64,000 nt of DNA from Lachnospiraceae bacterium (GTDB taxonomy: Bacteria; Bacillota; Clostridia; Lachnospirales; Lachnospiraceae): NCBI GenBank assembly GCA_016297945.1, contig JAEDFR010000002.1:4115-68114 (forward strand), read 5' to 3'. A program made the position numbers and the translations under genes. This document shows positions 1 through 8,775 of the stretch, in pieces. The notes under the pieces were generated by a model. The model was not told the DNA's origin and ran no database searches. It worked only from the letters and a program-made list of their open reading frames with translations. Within the stretch, counting starts at the first letter, position 1, and each line of letters starts with the position of its first letter.

Positions 1-118
1 TCAGTTTTTGCAAAAAGAACCGGAGGCATTTGAATTTGTCATTACCAGAGAAGAAACCTACACGCGTGACCAAAACGGTCAATTGATTTCACTTGATGCA
101 GTTGGTGAGGATTTATAA
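1..118 (+). CDS. C-terminal end of an upstream protein (partial)
   Basis: An open frame enters from the left edge (first full codon at base 2) and stops with TAA at 116-118, overlapping the ATG of the next gene in a TAATG junction. The visible 38 residues end in SLDAVGEDL. In Clostridia the gene directly before the RNase E/G gene is usually a radical-SAM-associated DUF2344 protein, and this tail would fit. That identification rests on synteny only, because too little is visible for a domain match. Confidence 0.6.
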   Translation, partial: QFLQKEPEAFEFVITREETYTRDQNGQLISLDAVGEDL

Positions 119-1308
119 TGGGAGAACAGGTTGTATTTACTAAGATCGGAAATACGAGAGGTTTTTTCGCTATCCGGGATAATATGCTCAGACTGGCAGA
201 TTTTTCTACGGAAAGTACTATGATTCCCGGGAAAATATATGTCGGACGCGTGGCAAATACAGTACAGAATCTGGATGCTTCCTTTGTAGAATATGAAAAA
301 GGAAAACAGGGCTTTTTACCAAACCCCAAGAAACATCGGGCTGAAGGTATTGAAATCAAAAACGGTATGGTATTACCGGTGCAGTTAAAGACGGCTCCTT
401 TAAAAACAAAAGAAGCAATGTTAGCTGTAGAGTTATCACTTCCCGGCATTTATTGTGTGGTGACCAATACACCCGGTGGCATCCATTTTTCAAAAAAAAT
501 CAAAGACACACAAAAAAGTGTTATAAAACAGGCATTAATCGATATCGTTGACGAATCATTTTCTTACATCATTCGATCTAATACGGCAGCTCTTTTAGAA
601 ACCGAACTGGAACTTCTTAAAGATGAACTTTGCAGTTTATCGGAAGAAATGCATCAAATTGTTTTAAAAGCAAAAAGCAGGACTTGCTTTAGTTGTATCT
701 ATGATAAGTCAGATTTTGTGATTCAGTCTTTGTCAAAAATTGATTTTTTAAAGACAGACAGAATTATAACCGATTCGGCAGAAGAATATGACTATTTAAA
801 ATCCATTCTTCCTTCCTGTATGTCAGAGCATTTGGCTTATCACGATGAAAACCAAAAGCTCCCGCTTTCGTTGCTTTATGAAATAAAATCCCGGATTCAT
901 GGTATGATTTCAAAGAAAGTCTGGTTAAAATCCGGTGGATATCTCGTTGTGGAACCCACCGAGGCTTTGACCGTAATCGATGTGAATTCCGGCAAAAACA
1001 TCCAAAAGATGAGTAAGTCAGAGCTTGTCAGAAAAACAAACTTAGAAGCAGCAGAAATCATTCCTTTTCTTCTCTCTGTTAATAATATCAGTGGCATTGT
1101 TGTGGTTGATTTTATTAACACGGCATCGCCAAAAGACGAAGAAGAGTTTATGGAGTTGTTAAAAAAAAGACTTTCCTTAGATTGCAACAAAGCCGATGTT
1201 GTTGATGTTACCAAGTTGGGCTTGGTGGAAATTACAAGACAAAAGAAAGATGTTTTGCTTTTGTCCAAGATAAAAGAGGCTGAATTATATGAAATTATTA
1301 AGAATTGA
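118..1308 (+). CDS. rng: Ribonuclease E/G family endoribonuclease, short form
   Basis: Endoribonuclease of the RNase E/G family, which cleaves AU-rich single-stranded RNA in mRNA decay and rRNA maturation. The N-terminal part (about residues 35-100, GKIYVGRVANTVQNLDASFV) is the embedded S1 domain. The two metal-binding aspartates are present as VIDVNSG (D288) and VVVDFIN (D331), with the same 43-residue spacing as D303 and D346 of E. coli RNase E. The 396-residue protein stops shortly after the ITRQKK segment, before the CPxCxGxG Zn-link that normally follows, so the usual tetramerisation cysteines are missing. It starts in a TAATG overlap with the upstream gene and its end overlaps the Nudix gene by 20 bases. 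Family assignment is certain; function without the Zn-link is inferred. Confidence 0.93.
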   Translation: MGEQVVFTKIGNTRGFFAIRDNMLRLADFSTESTMIPGKIYVGRVANTVQNLDASFVEYEKGKQGFLPNPKKHRAEGIEIKNGMVLPVQLKTAPLKTKEAMLAVELSLPGIYCVVTNTPGGIHFSKKIKDTQKSVIKQALIDIVDESFSYIIRSNTAALLETELELLKDELCSLSEEMHQIVLKAKSRTCFSCIYDKSDFVIQSLSKIDFLKTDRIITDSAEEYDYLKSILPSCMSEHLAYHDENQKLPLSLLYEIKSRIHGMISKKVWLKSGGYLVVEPTEALTVIDVNSGKNIQKMSKSELVRKTNLEAAEIIPFLLSVNNISGIVVVDFINTASPKDEEEFMELLKKRLSLDCNKADVVDVTKLGLVEITRQKKDVLLLSKIKEAELYEIIKN

Positions 1309-1861
1309 TAAAAAAGATGGTGGAAGATATCTCAAGAAATATGAACTGGTTTATGAAAATAAAAGTGGTAGAGAAAAGAAATATGAGATCGTAAGTCATC
1401 ACGAGATTGACAGTCCTGCGGATTTGGGAAATTCAACAAGCGGTATTTCCATGGCTGTGTTAAAAGACGGAAAGCTTTTGTTACTTAAAGAATTTCGAAT
1501 GGGAATCAATAAAGAGATCTATAACTTGTGTGCAGGAATGATTGAGCCCGGAGAAACCATAGAAGACTGTATTCGACGTGAATTATACGAAGAGACAGGT
1601 TTGCAGTTGAAACGGATTATTGATATTTTAAATCCGTCTTTTGCCGCCGTGGCCATTTCGGATATCCGAACACAGATTGTTGTATTGGAAGCAGAAGGCA
1701 ATATTGAGGATCATACGTCGGAAAATGAAAAGATACAGGCAGCCTTTTATACAAAAGAAGAATGCCGACAATTACTGGATACAGCAGAGTTTTCCTCTCG
1801 CTGTCAGGTTATGGTATATTTCTTTACAAAAAATGCATTTGAACTGCTTGACAATTCATGA
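1289..1861 (+). CDS. Nudix hydrolase, ADP-ribose pyrophosphatase-like
   Basis: A 190-residue Nudix hydrolase, probably cleaving ADP-ribose or related nucleotide-sugar diphosphates. The Nudix box at about residues 83-105 is perfect (G-x5-E-x7-REL-x-EE-x-G-L), which supplies the Mg2+-binding glutamates. The overall form (N-terminal beta region, then FAAVAISD and a C-terminal helix) is like ADP-ribose pyrophosphatases; the exact substrate cannot be read from sequence. The ATG at 1289 lies inside the end of rng and has an AGAGG ribosome binding site just upstream, so the two genes are probably translationally coupled. The 3' end of this gene contains the -35 box of the rplU promoter. Confidence 0.9.
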   Translation: MKLLRIDKKDGGRYLKKYELVYENKSGREKKYEIVSHHEIDSPADLGNSTSGISMAVLKDGKLLLLKEFRMGINKEIYNLCAGMIEPGETIEDCIRRELYEETGLQLKRIIDILNPSFAAVAISDIRTQIVVLEAEGNIEDHTSENEKIQAAFYTKEECRQLLDTAEFSSRCQVMVYFFTKNAFELLDNS

Positions 1862-1877
1862 GAATGCATGATATTAT
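1848..1877 (+). promoter_or_regulatory. Sigma-A type promoter for rplU operon
   Basis: TTGACA at 1848-1853 and TATTAT at 1872-1877 are separated by 18 bases. The -35 box lies within the last codons of the Nudix gene. Transcription would start near 1884, directly at the L21 leader-like region, so rplU-prp-rpmA can be expressed independently of rng. Confidence 0.65.
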
Positions 1878-1879
1878 AC

Positions 1880-1946
1880 TACGGTATGCCGCATGACGAG
1901 GTAAAAGTATGTCTTCTGATATCACCGAAGTCAGCGAGTAATTAGT
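1880..1946 (+). ncRNA. Probable ribosomal protein L21 leader
   Basis: The untranslated stretch between the rplU promoter and the Shine-Dalgarno site resembles the Firmicutes L21 leader family (Rfam L21_leader). It has a short hairpin (CGGTATGCCG), then GCATGACGAGGT, then a run ending GCGAGTAATTAGTAGG just before the AGGAGG site. Such leaders are thought to mediate autoregulation by L21 or a partner. The match is from memory of the family and its position before rplU; a covariance-model search would decide. Confidence 0.55.
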
Positions 1947-1958
1947 AGGAGGTGCCTT

Positions 1959-2264
1959 ATGTACGCAATTATTGCAACAGGTGGAAAGCAGTACAAAGTT
2001 TCCGAAGGTGACATCGTTAAAATTGAAAAATTAGATGTTGAAGATGGAAGTACTGTAACATTTGACCAGGTTCTTGCAGTAAGTGATAACGGCTTAAAGG
2101 TTGGCGCTGACGTTGCTTCATCTACAGTTACAGCAACTGTTATGGGTCAGGGTAAAGGCAAAAAAGTTATCGTTTACAAATATAAGAGAAAATCAGGTTA
2201 TCACAAGAAAAATGGTCATAGACAAGCATACACTCAGGTTAAAATTGAGAAAATTAATGCTTAA
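1959..2264 (+). CDS. rplU: Large ribosomal subunit protein bL21
   Basis: The 101-residue bL21, a 50S protein that binds 23S rRNA near domain II. It starts with the canonical [18 protein letters not shown] and ends with the basic [21 protein letters not shown] region, and has the standard family length. An AGGAGG site at 1947-1952 lies 6 bases before the ATG. It is first in the conserved rplU-prp-rpmA operon, preceded by its own promoter and leader. Confidence 0.98.
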   Translation: MYAIIATGGKQYKVSEGDIVKIEKLDVEDGSTVTFDQVLAVSDNGLKVGADVASSTVTATVMGQGKGKKVIVYKYKRKSGYHKKNGHRQAYTQVKIEKINA

Positions 2265-2280
2265 TTTAAAGGTGGCATAA

Positions 2281-2610
2281 ATGACAGCCATAAAGATTTT
2301 TTGCGATAAGTCATCCCATGTTGTGAAAGGATTTGAGGTATCCGGACATGCCAAAAGTGCTGAATACGGACGTGATATTGTATGTGCATCCGTTTCTGTT
2401 TTGGCAGTGAATACTCAAAATGCAATCGAGAAATTTTGCCAGGATTCTTTTGAACAGAAATGTGATGAAGAGACCGGCTATATGAAATTTCTGATAAAAG
2501 ATACTCCTTCACATGATGCCAGTCTGCTTTTAGCCTCTGCATATTTGGGATTTGAGGGTATCGCAGAAGAATACGATAATTTTGTTACATTGAGAATCAA
2601 GGAGGTGTAA
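2281..2610 (+). CDS. prp: Ribosomal-processing cysteine protease Prp
   Basis: Prp (YsxB) removes the N-terminal extension of L27 before ribosome assembly in Firmicutes. The 109-residue protein carries both catalytic residues in context: His in SGHA (about H23) and Cys in DIVCASVS (about C35). The spacing matches the S. aureus enzyme. It sits between rplU and rpmA, its usual place. The adjacent rpmA product has exactly the N-terminal extension that Prp cleaves, so enzyme and substrate are neighbours here. Confidence 0.95.
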   Translation: MTAIKIFCDKSSHVVKGFEVSGHAKSAEYGRDIVCASVSVLAVNTQNAIEKFCQDSFEQKCDEETGYMKFLIKDTPSHDASLLLASAYLGFEGIAEEYDNFVTLRIKEV

Positions 2611-2615
2611 TACCC

Positions 2616-2900
2616 ATGTTAAAAATGAACCTTCAATTTTTCGCTCATAAAAAAGGTGTGGGCTCTACAAAGAACGGTAGAGATTCCGAATCTAAGAGAT
2701 TAGGTGCGAAAAGAGCTGACGGACAGTTTGTAAAAGCCGGAAACATTTTATATAGACAGCGTGGAACCAAAATTCATCCCGGTGTTAATGTAGGAAAAGG
2801 CGGAGATGATACATTATTCGCTTTAGTTGATGGCGTATTAAGATTCGAAAGAAAAGGAAGAGATAAAAAACAGGCTTCCGTATATCCGGTAGAAGACTAA
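2616..2900 (+). CDS. rpmA: Large ribosomal subunit protein bL27 with cleavable extension
   Basis: bL27 lies near the peptidyl-transferase centre of the 50S subunit. The product starts [10 protein letters not shown] followed by [14 protein letters not shown]; the LQFFA/H junction is the Firmicutes-type Prp cleavage site, so the mature protein should begin at His or Ala before KKG. Total length is 94 residues. An AAGGAGGTG site overlaps the end of prp and gives a well-spaced ATG. A strong intrinsic terminator follows. Confidence 0.98.
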   Translation: MLKMNLQFFAHKKGVGSTKNGRDSESKRLGAKRADGQFVKAGNILYRQRGTKIHPGVNVGKGGDDTLFALVDGVLRFERKGRDKKQASVYPVED

Positions 2901-2913
2901 TTCGATGAAAGTG

Positions 2914-2949
2914 AGAGCTTCAAACCACGCGGTTTGAGGCTCTTTTTAT
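2914..2949 (+). terminator. Intrinsic terminator after rpmA
   Basis: A 13-bp stem (2914-2926 with 2931-2943, one G-T pair) closes an ACGC loop and is followed by TTTTTATT. This ends the rplU-prp-rpmA unit. Confidence 0.92.
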
Positions 2950-3098
2950 TCTCATAAAAACGGATTAACATTTGTTACATTTGTTAATAATGATGATATG
3001 ATGTGTTCGTGGATTGCGAGAATTGCGTAGTAATGGAGAAATCCAAATACATCTTATGCAATTAATAGTCGTTTTATTTAAGATGCAAAGAGGAGTAA

Positions 3099-4388
<1,290 letters not shown>

Positions 4389-4491
4389 TTTGATTTGACA
4401 CATCGAACATTGTTTTCGGAATAAAATGACGTAAATACGGCATTTTATGGTAGTAAAAGATGTTCGGGAATTGCGAGAAGAGGATAAAACT

Positions 4492-4782
4492 ATGACCAGT
4501 AAACAAAGAGCATATTTAAAAGGTCTGGCTATGAATATCGAACCGATATTCCAGGTTGGAAAATCCAGTCTGACACCGGAAGTGACCAATGCAGTCAGTG
4601 AATCGTTTAATACACACGAATTGATTAAAATTGCAGTTTTAAAAAACTGCCTGGATGATCCGCGTGAGATTGCTACGGTTCTTGCTGAGCGAACTCATTC
4701 CGAGGTAGTACAGGTAATCGGAAAGAAAATTGTTTTATATAAAGAAAATAAAGATCACAAAAAAATTGAATTACCCAGATAA
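4492..4782 (+). CDS. yhbY: Ribosome assembly RNA-binding protein YhbY
   Basis: A small CRS1/YhbY (CRM) domain protein that binds pre-50S particles. The product begins MTSKQRAYLKGLAMNIEPIFQVGKSS, which is the standard N-terminus, and keeps the GxxG-type loop region. An in-frame ATG exists at 4447, but the ATG at 4492 has an AGAGG site at the right distance and matches family starts, so it is preferred (96 residues). It lies between obgE and nadD. Confidence 0.94.
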   Translation: MTSKQRAYLKGLAMNIEPIFQVGKSSLTPEVTNAVSESFNTHELIKIAVLKNCLDDPREIATVLAERTHSEVVQVIGKKIVLYKENKDHKKIELPR

Positions 4783-4793
4783 GGGGAATTAGT

Positions 4794-5399
4794 ATGTCGA
4801 AAATCGGTTTAATGGGTGGAACGTTTGATCCGATTCACAACGGTCATCTTTTTTTGGCAAAACAGGCTTTGACAGAGTTTGGGCTGGATCGGATTTTGTT
4901 TATTCCGAATCATATCCCGTGGATGAAAAGCGGACGTAAGATTACGAATGATCAGGATCGAGTGGATATGGTTCTTGCTGCAATCGCGAATGAACCACGT
5001 TTTGAGATATCTTATATTGAAGTGAATGCCGGAGGAAATTCTTATACCTGCAATACGGTACAACAACTCCATAAAGAGCATCCGGAACATGAATATTTCT
5101 TTATTATGGGTGCTGATTCTCTATTTTCAATCGAAAAATGGTATCATCCGGAGATTATTTTTGAGCATGTATGCTTACTGGTTGCGGTGCGCGATGATTG
5201 TGATTTTCAAACGCTTTATAATAAGAAATCTGATTTGGAGAAAAAATATCAGGCAAAGATTAATCTTATGCATATGAATAAGATAACTATTTCTTCTACA
5301 TGGATTCGGGAACATATTATGCAGCCTGATGAAATTGCCGATTTGCTGCCAAACAACGTGTATAGGATAATACAAGAAAGACAATTATATATCAGTTAG
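4794..5399 (+). CDS. nadD: Nicotinate-nucleotide adenylyltransferase
   Basis: NadD makes deamido-NAD+ from nicotinate mononucleotide and ATP, a late step of NAD synthesis. The nucleotidyltransferase HxGH motif is present as GGTFDPIHNGHL (H15 and H18), and the second signature is ISSTWIR near the C-terminus. At 201 residues it is typical. An AAGGGG site precedes the ATG. It is followed by yqeK, as in many Firmicutes. Confidence 0.97.
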   Translation: MSKIGLMGGTFDPIHNGHLFLAKQALTEFGLDRILFIPNHIPWMKSGRKITNDQDRVDMVLAAIANEPRFEISYIEVNAGGNSYTCNTVQQLHKEHPEHEYFFIMGADSLFSIEKWYHPEIIFEHVCLLVAVRDDCDFQTLYNKKSDLEKKYQAKINLMHMNKITISSTWIREHIMQPDEIADLLPNNVYRIIQERQLYIS

Positions 5400-5471
5400 T
5401 GGACAGAATGATTATTTCGAATAGTTATTTTGCTTAAAAACATTACTATTGTAACATCGGGAGATTATAGC

Positions 5472-6080
5472 TTGGAATCATTTAATACGGATGACGAACT
5501 TTATAAAAACATCAGAAAAAGGCTAAAAAAGGATTTAGACCGCAAACGATACGTTCATACAAAGGGCGTGGCAGATGTTTCGCTCTGTTTAGCCATGTCA
5601 TATGGTGTTGACATGAAAAAGGCCTATTTGGCCGGATTATTACATGATAATGCCAAATGTATTCCTACAGACGAAAAACGAAACCTTTGTAAAAAGTATC
5701 AAATTGTTTTAAATAATGCCGAGAAAAAAAATCCGGAATTAATCCATGCCAAACTCGGGGCATATCGCCTTAAAGACGTTTTTCACATTGACGATGAAGA
5801 TATTTTTTCGGCCATTGCGTGCCACACAACTGGAAAGCCAAAGATGTCTGTATTGGATAAAATCCTTTATATTGCAGATTATATTGAACCAAACAGACGT
5901 CCATTACCAATGCTTGATGAAGTCCGGAAAATGGCATTTCGTAATCTGGATCAAACAATTTTGTTAATTTTGGAGAGCACGCTTTCGTATTTAAAGGATA
6001 AAAATGCAGAAATTGATAAAAAAACACAGGAAACTTATCAATACTATAAAGAACTATTATTAAAACAGGAGGAATTATGA
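5472..6080 (+). CDS. yqeK: HD-domain hydrolase YqeK (Ap4A hydrolase type)
   Basis: YqeK-family HD hydrolases split diadenosine tetraphosphate symmetrically into ADP. The metal-binding set is visible: H in RYVHTKGV, HD in GLLHDNAKC, H in IACHTTG and D in YIADYIEPNR. No ATG gives a full domain, so the start is non-ATG. A TTG at 5472 with GGGAGA 7 bases upstream is preferred (202 residues); a TTG at 5430 is an alternative without a clear ribosome binding site. The stop overlaps the ATG of rsfS (ATGA). Confidence 0.9.
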   Translation: MESFNTDDELYKNIRKRLKKDLDRKRYVHTKGVADVSLCLAMSYGVDMKKAYLAGLLHDNAKCIPTDEKRNLCKKYQIVLNNAEKKNPELIHAKLGAYRLKDVFHIDDEDIFSAIACHTTGKPKMSVLDKILYIADYIEPNRRPLPMLDEVRKMAFRNLDQTILLILESTLSYLKDKNAEIDKKTQETYQYYKELLLKQEEL

Positions 6081-6439
6081 GCAATCAGGAAATATCATCT
6101 CTTTCTATGGTAAAAGCAGTGATTGAAGCCTTGGATGACAAAAAAGGAGAAGACATCAGTGTGATTGATATTACCGAAATATCAACGCTGGCAGATTATT
6201 TTATCATGGTATCCGGTTCAAACCGAAATCACGTTCAGACTTTGTGTGATAATATTGAAGAAACGCTTGGAAGAATGGGAATCGATAAAAAGCAATGTGA
6301 AGGATACGAGAGCGGTAACTGGATTTTGTTGGATTATCGTGATGTTGTAATCCATATTTTTGATAAAGAAAACCGTCTATTCTATGATTTGGAAAGAATT
6401 TGGAGAGATGGAAAGCAAGTGGATATCACACAGTTATAA
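6077..6439 (+). CDS. rsfS: Ribosomal silencing factor RsfS
   Basis: RsfS binds L14 and blocks subunit joining when nutrients are short. The 120-residue protein has the family core: ADYFIMVSGSNRNHVQTLCDNI, then GYESGNWILLDYRDVVIHIFD and FYDLERIW. It starts in an ATGA overlap with yqeK after a GGAGG site and ends the obgE operon. Confidence 0.97.
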   Translation: MSNQEISSLSMVKAVIEALDDKKGEDISVIDITEISTLADYFIMVSGSNRNHVQTLCDNIEETLGRMGIDKKQCEGYESGNWILLDYRDVVIHIFDKENRLFYDLERIWRDGKQVDITQL

Positions 6440-6446
6440 AAGATAT

Positions 6447-6488
6447 AAAAACGTCTGCAGGTCTATATAGATCCTGCAGACGTTTTTT
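6447..6488. terminator. Bidirectional terminator between rsfS and lexA
   Basis: A perfect 11-bp core stem, ACGTCTGCAGG (6451-6461) with CCTGCAGACGT (6473-6483), is extended by AAAA on the left and TTTT on the right. The flanking A and T runs give a T tail on both strands, as expected between convergent genes. Confidence 0.92.
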
Positions 6489-6521
6489 ATCAAATTTTAT
6501 TCAATGTCAGTATCCTAAAAA

Positions 6522-7142
6522 TTAACACAAACGGAACACACCGAATACTTTTCCTAATATTGTACAATCATCCACTATAATGGGTTCCATTGTGTCATTT
6601 TCCGGTTGTAAACGAATATGACCATTTTCTTTATAAAAGGTTTTGACTGTAGCTGAATCTTCAACTAAAGCTACAACAATATCTCCATTTCTAACGTTAT
6701 TGCATTGCTGGACAAAAATCTGATCCCCTTCAAAAATACCGACATTAATCATGCTTTCACCTTTTACTTTTAAAACAAAGGTATCGCCTGAACCGGAAGG
6801 GATAAAGTCTGCAGGGATAGGAAAATATCCTTCAATATTCTGCTGTGCAAAAATGGGCTGACCGGCAGCGACTGTACCTACAATCGGTATGCTGGATGTC
6901 TCACGTCGAACCATCTGAAATCCATCATCGACAATTTCAATAGCACGTGGCTTGGTAGGGTCGCGACGTATATAACCATTTTTCTCTAAAGTTTCCAAAT
7001 GGGAATGAACGGAAGAAGTCGATTTTAAATTAACTGCTTCACAAATTTCACGTACTGACGGCGGATAACCCTTGGCCAAAATTTCATCTTTCATAAATTC
7101 CAAAATTTGTTGTTGTTTGGTCGAAATTTTTCCCTGACTCAT
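6522..7142 (-). CDS. lexA: SOS repressor LexA
   Basis: LexA represses SOS genes and cleaves itself when RecA is activated. The N-terminal winged helix is at about residues 1-70. The cleavage site is the Ala-Gly in GTVAAGQP (A93-G94), and the catalytic dyad is Ser in KGESMI (S130) and Lys in ATVKTF (K167), with the same 37-residue gap as E. coli S119/K156. The start at 7142 ([10 protein letters not shown]) has GGAGG just upstream; an upstream in-frame start at 7196 would add an unlikely leader peptide. It is divergent from the yneA-like gene, with LexA operators between. Confidence 0.97.
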   Translation of the reverse strand: MSQGKISTKQQQILEFMKDEILAKGYPPSVREICEAVNLKSTSSVHSHLETLEKNGYIRRDPTKPRAIEIVDDGFQMVRRETSSIPIVGTVAAGQPIFAQQNIEGYFPIPADFIPSGSGDTFVLKVKGESMINVGIFEGDQIFVQQCNNVRNGDIVVALVEDSATVKTFYKENGHIRLQPENDTMEPIIVDDCTILGKVFGVFRLC

Positions 7143-7235
7143 ATGCAGAAACCTCCAAAAATTAAAATTAATAATTGCATCAATCATGATCAACATCTAT
7201 ATCATGTAATGGTATGTATCATTGGAACTATAACT

Positions 7236-7264
7236 AGTATAACATTGTCAAAAGAAAAAAGCAA
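7236..7264 (-). promoter_or_regulatory. Probable lexA promoter
   Basis: On the minus strand, TTGCTT (plus 7259-7264) and TATACT (plus 7236-7241) are 17 bases apart. A LexA-box-like sequence lies just upstream at 7275-7288, consistent with autoregulation. Confidence 0.5.
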
Positions 7265-7274
7265 ACATATATTC

Positions 7275-7288
7275 CGAAAATTTGTTCG
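7275..7288. promoter_or_regulatory. LexA operator 1 (one mismatch)
   Basis: CGAAAATTTGTTCG differs from the Gram-positive SOS box CGAACnnnnGTTCG at one position. It lies between the lexA -35 box and the yneA -35 box. Confidence 0.7.
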
Positions 7289-7296
7289 ATTTTTTC

Positions 7297-7325
7297 TTGA
7301 CAAAGCAAACAAATGTTCTTATAAT
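7297..7325 (+). promoter_or_regulatory. Consensus sigma-A promoter of the yneA-like gene
   Basis: TTGACA (7297-7302) and TATAAT (7320-7325) are both exact consensus with a 17-base spacer. The spacer and start-site region overlap LexA-box-like sequences, so this strong promoter should be silent unless LexA is removed. Confidence 0.85.
7306..7319. promoter_or_regulatory. LexA operator 2 (weaker)
   Basis: CAAACAAATGTTCT keeps AAC-N4-GTTC but departs from the SOS-box consensus at two outer positions. It lies in the -35/-10 spacer of the yneA promoter. Confidence 0.45.
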
Positions 7326-7334
7326 GAAAATATA

Positions 7335-7346
7335 GAACAAATGTTC
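7335..7346. promoter_or_regulatory. LexA operator 3 (perfect core)
   Basis: GAACAAATGTTC is a perfect GAAC-N4-GTTC palindrome lying at the expected transcription start of the yneA-like gene, ideal for blocking initiation. Confidence 0.82.
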
Positions 7347-7400
7347 ACGATAAATGTTCGATATTGATTGAAATACAAGAACATAAGAGGAGAGATCGAT

Positions 7401-7796
7401 ATGAGAAATGAAATGATGAATGGAATGCGTGATAAAGATAATTTATATGATAATAAAGTTTCGTATAAAAAAAGAAAAAGTCGTGAATTTACGAGAAAAT
7501 TTGTATTTTCAATTATGACTGCTTTATTTGTGATTGTTTTTGTTGGTTCCGTTTTTTCCATGAATGCGAAAGCGAATTCTTCTAAAGGCGCGGCTGATTA
7601 TAAATATTATGCTAATTATTGCATCGTTCCGGGAGATACCTTATGGAATATTGCAGAAGCAAATATTGACTATAATCATTACGGTTCCGTGAAAGAATAT
7701 GCGAAAGAAATCCAGAAGATTAATAAAATCAATGGTGAACATATTACAAACGGCACCTATATTATGCTACCTTATTATTCGGATGAATTGAAGTGA
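7401..7796 (+). CDS. yneA: YneA-like SOS cell division suppressor (LysM)
   Basis: YneA is made during SOS and halts cell division; it is membrane-anchored with an extracytoplasmic LysM domain. The 131-residue product has a charged N-terminus, one membrane segment (about 34-54, FVFSIMTALFVIVFVGSVF) and a LysM domain (about 72-125, CIVPGDTLWNIAEA). The ATG at 7401 has AGAGGAG upstream; an in-frame TTG at 7368 is less likely. Divergence from lexA and a LexA box at the start site match the B. subtilis lexA-yneA arrangement. It is longer than the B. subtilis protein (about 105 residues). Function is inferred from architecture and context. Confidence 0.85.
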   Translation: MRNEMMNGMRDKDNLYDNKVSYKKRKSREFTRKFVFSIMTALFVIVFVGSVFSMNAKANSSKGAADYKYYANYCIVPGDTLWNIAEANIDYNHYGSVKEYAKEIQKINKINGEHITNGTYIMLPYYSDELK

Positions 7797-7922
7797 ATTT
7801 TGTTTCGCAAAGGTTTTGAACTTTTCTGAATTAAAACTATTGTACCATTTCTATATTTGGTAATAATTGGTAAAATTTCACATTTTATCACATACTTTTA
7901 AAAATGTTTTCAAACTTTTTTT

Positions 7923-7954
7923 AAAATATCTTCTAAAATTAGGAGATATTTTTT
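7923..7954 (+). terminator. AT-rich hairpin with T tail (terminator and/or RBS block)
   Basis: A 13-bp stem pairs 7923-7935 with 7940-7952 (one G-T pair, loop AAAT) and ends in six T residues. It could terminate the yneA transcript. The right arm contains AGGAG (7941-7945), the ribosome binding site of the next small ORF, so it may instead hide that site. Confidence 0.55.
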
Positions 7955-8080
7955 ATGCTCAAATCTTTTTTATCTAAAAAAATTAACAAAGAAAAAATTG
8001 AGAATAACAAAGCAGAAAAACATAATCAGGACAAAAAAAGAATATTATCCGATTTTCTTGGAATCCAATTGAAGCGTTGA
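7955..8080 (+). CDS. Small basic 41-residue ORF, function unknown
   Basis: An ATG at 7955 with AGGAG 9 bases upstream opens a 41-codon frame beginning MLKSFLSKKINKEK and ending SDFLGIQLKR, stop TGA. It is rich in Lys and Asn, has no clear membrane segment and resembles no family I recognise. In B. subtilis, yneA is followed by other small SOS-operon genes, so a co-expressed small protein is plausible. The hairpin at 7923-7954 covers its ribosome binding site. Nothing proves translation. The rest of 7797-8252 holds no convincing gene. Confidence 0.45.
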   Translation: MLKSFLSKKINKEKIENNKAEKHNQDKKRILSDFLGIQLKR

Positions 8081-8252
8081 GATATGAATAAAATTGCAAT
8101 ATTGAATTTAATAAAAATAAAGCAGGTTAAAAAAGAGTTCTTGCAAAATAAATAGCAATGTAGTATGTTATGTATATAGATTTAGAATTATTCGCAAAAG
8201 GACAGTTTAACGAATAGTTGATATGCCTAAAACCATAATGCTCATATTATTG

Positions 8253-8708
8253 CTATATGCCGAAAATCTCAGCAGAATCCAACACAATGGTAAATGGTCC
8301 GTCATTTGTGAGGCTTACTTTCATATCGGCGCCAAATATACCTGTTTGGACATTAGGAACTTTCATTTTACATTGTTCTATAATGTAATTATATAGCTTT
8401 TGGGCATGTTCCGGTTTACCGGCTTTAATAAATGACGGTCGATTTCCATGCTTACAATCTGCATATAATGTAAATTGAGAAATTAATAATAACTCTCCGG
8501 ATATTTGTTCTAACGATAAATTGGTTTTACCGTTTTCATCTTGAAAAATTCGCAGATTTAGCATTTTTTGTATCATTTTATTGGCTGTTTCTTCATTGTC
8601 ATCGTTAGATATTCCGATGAATACAACGTAACCTTGATTAATTTGTCCAACAATTTTTTGGTCAACAGATACAGAAGCATTTAATACGTTTTGAATTACA
8701 AATTTCAT
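8253..8708 (-). CDS. dtd: D-aminoacyl-tRNA deacylase
   Basis: Dtd removes D-amino acids (and glycine from tRNA-Ala) from mischarged tRNA. The 151-residue protein has both signature motifs: SQFTLYAD (77-84) and NDGPFT (135-140), which carries the Gly-cisPro used in the dimeric active site. An AAGGATT site precedes the ATG. In many Firmicutes dtd follows relA; here it stands alone, facing the SOS cluster. Confidence 0.96.
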   Translation of the reverse strand: MKFVIQNVLNASVSVDQKIVGQINQGYVVFIGISNDDNEETANKMIQKMLNLRIFQDENGKTNLSLEQISGELLLISQFTLYADCKHGNRPSFIKAGKPEHAQKLYNYIIEQCKMKVPNVQTGIFGADMKVSLTNDGPFTIVLDSAEIFGI

Positions 8709-8775
8709 TGAAACTAATCCTTTAAATGAAAAATATTGTAAGCATTTAATTAAAATAATGACTTTAAAATGTCAA

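Noticed and set aside
2970..3002. obgE promoter TTGTTA with TATGAT
   Set aside because: Spacing is about 19 bases and the -35 match is weak; some promoter must exist in the 2950-3101 spacer but this one cannot be supported.
4390..4440. Separate promoter and LexA-like site before yhbY (TTGACA, CGAACATTG)
   Set aside because: No -10 box at proper distance and the right LexA half is poor; yhbY is probably read with obgE.
7347..7360. Fourth LexA box
   Set aside because: Only the right half (GTTCG) matches; the left half does not, so it is mentioned as a half-site only.
8084..8155. 23-codon frame just after the 41-codon small ORF
   Set aside because: No ribosome binding site and very short; kept out of the gene list although it starts only three bases after the previous stop.
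8130..8170. Plus-strand promoter-like TTGCAA-17-TATGTT
   Set aside because: It would read only into the antisense strand of dtd; such matches are common in AT-rich DNA.
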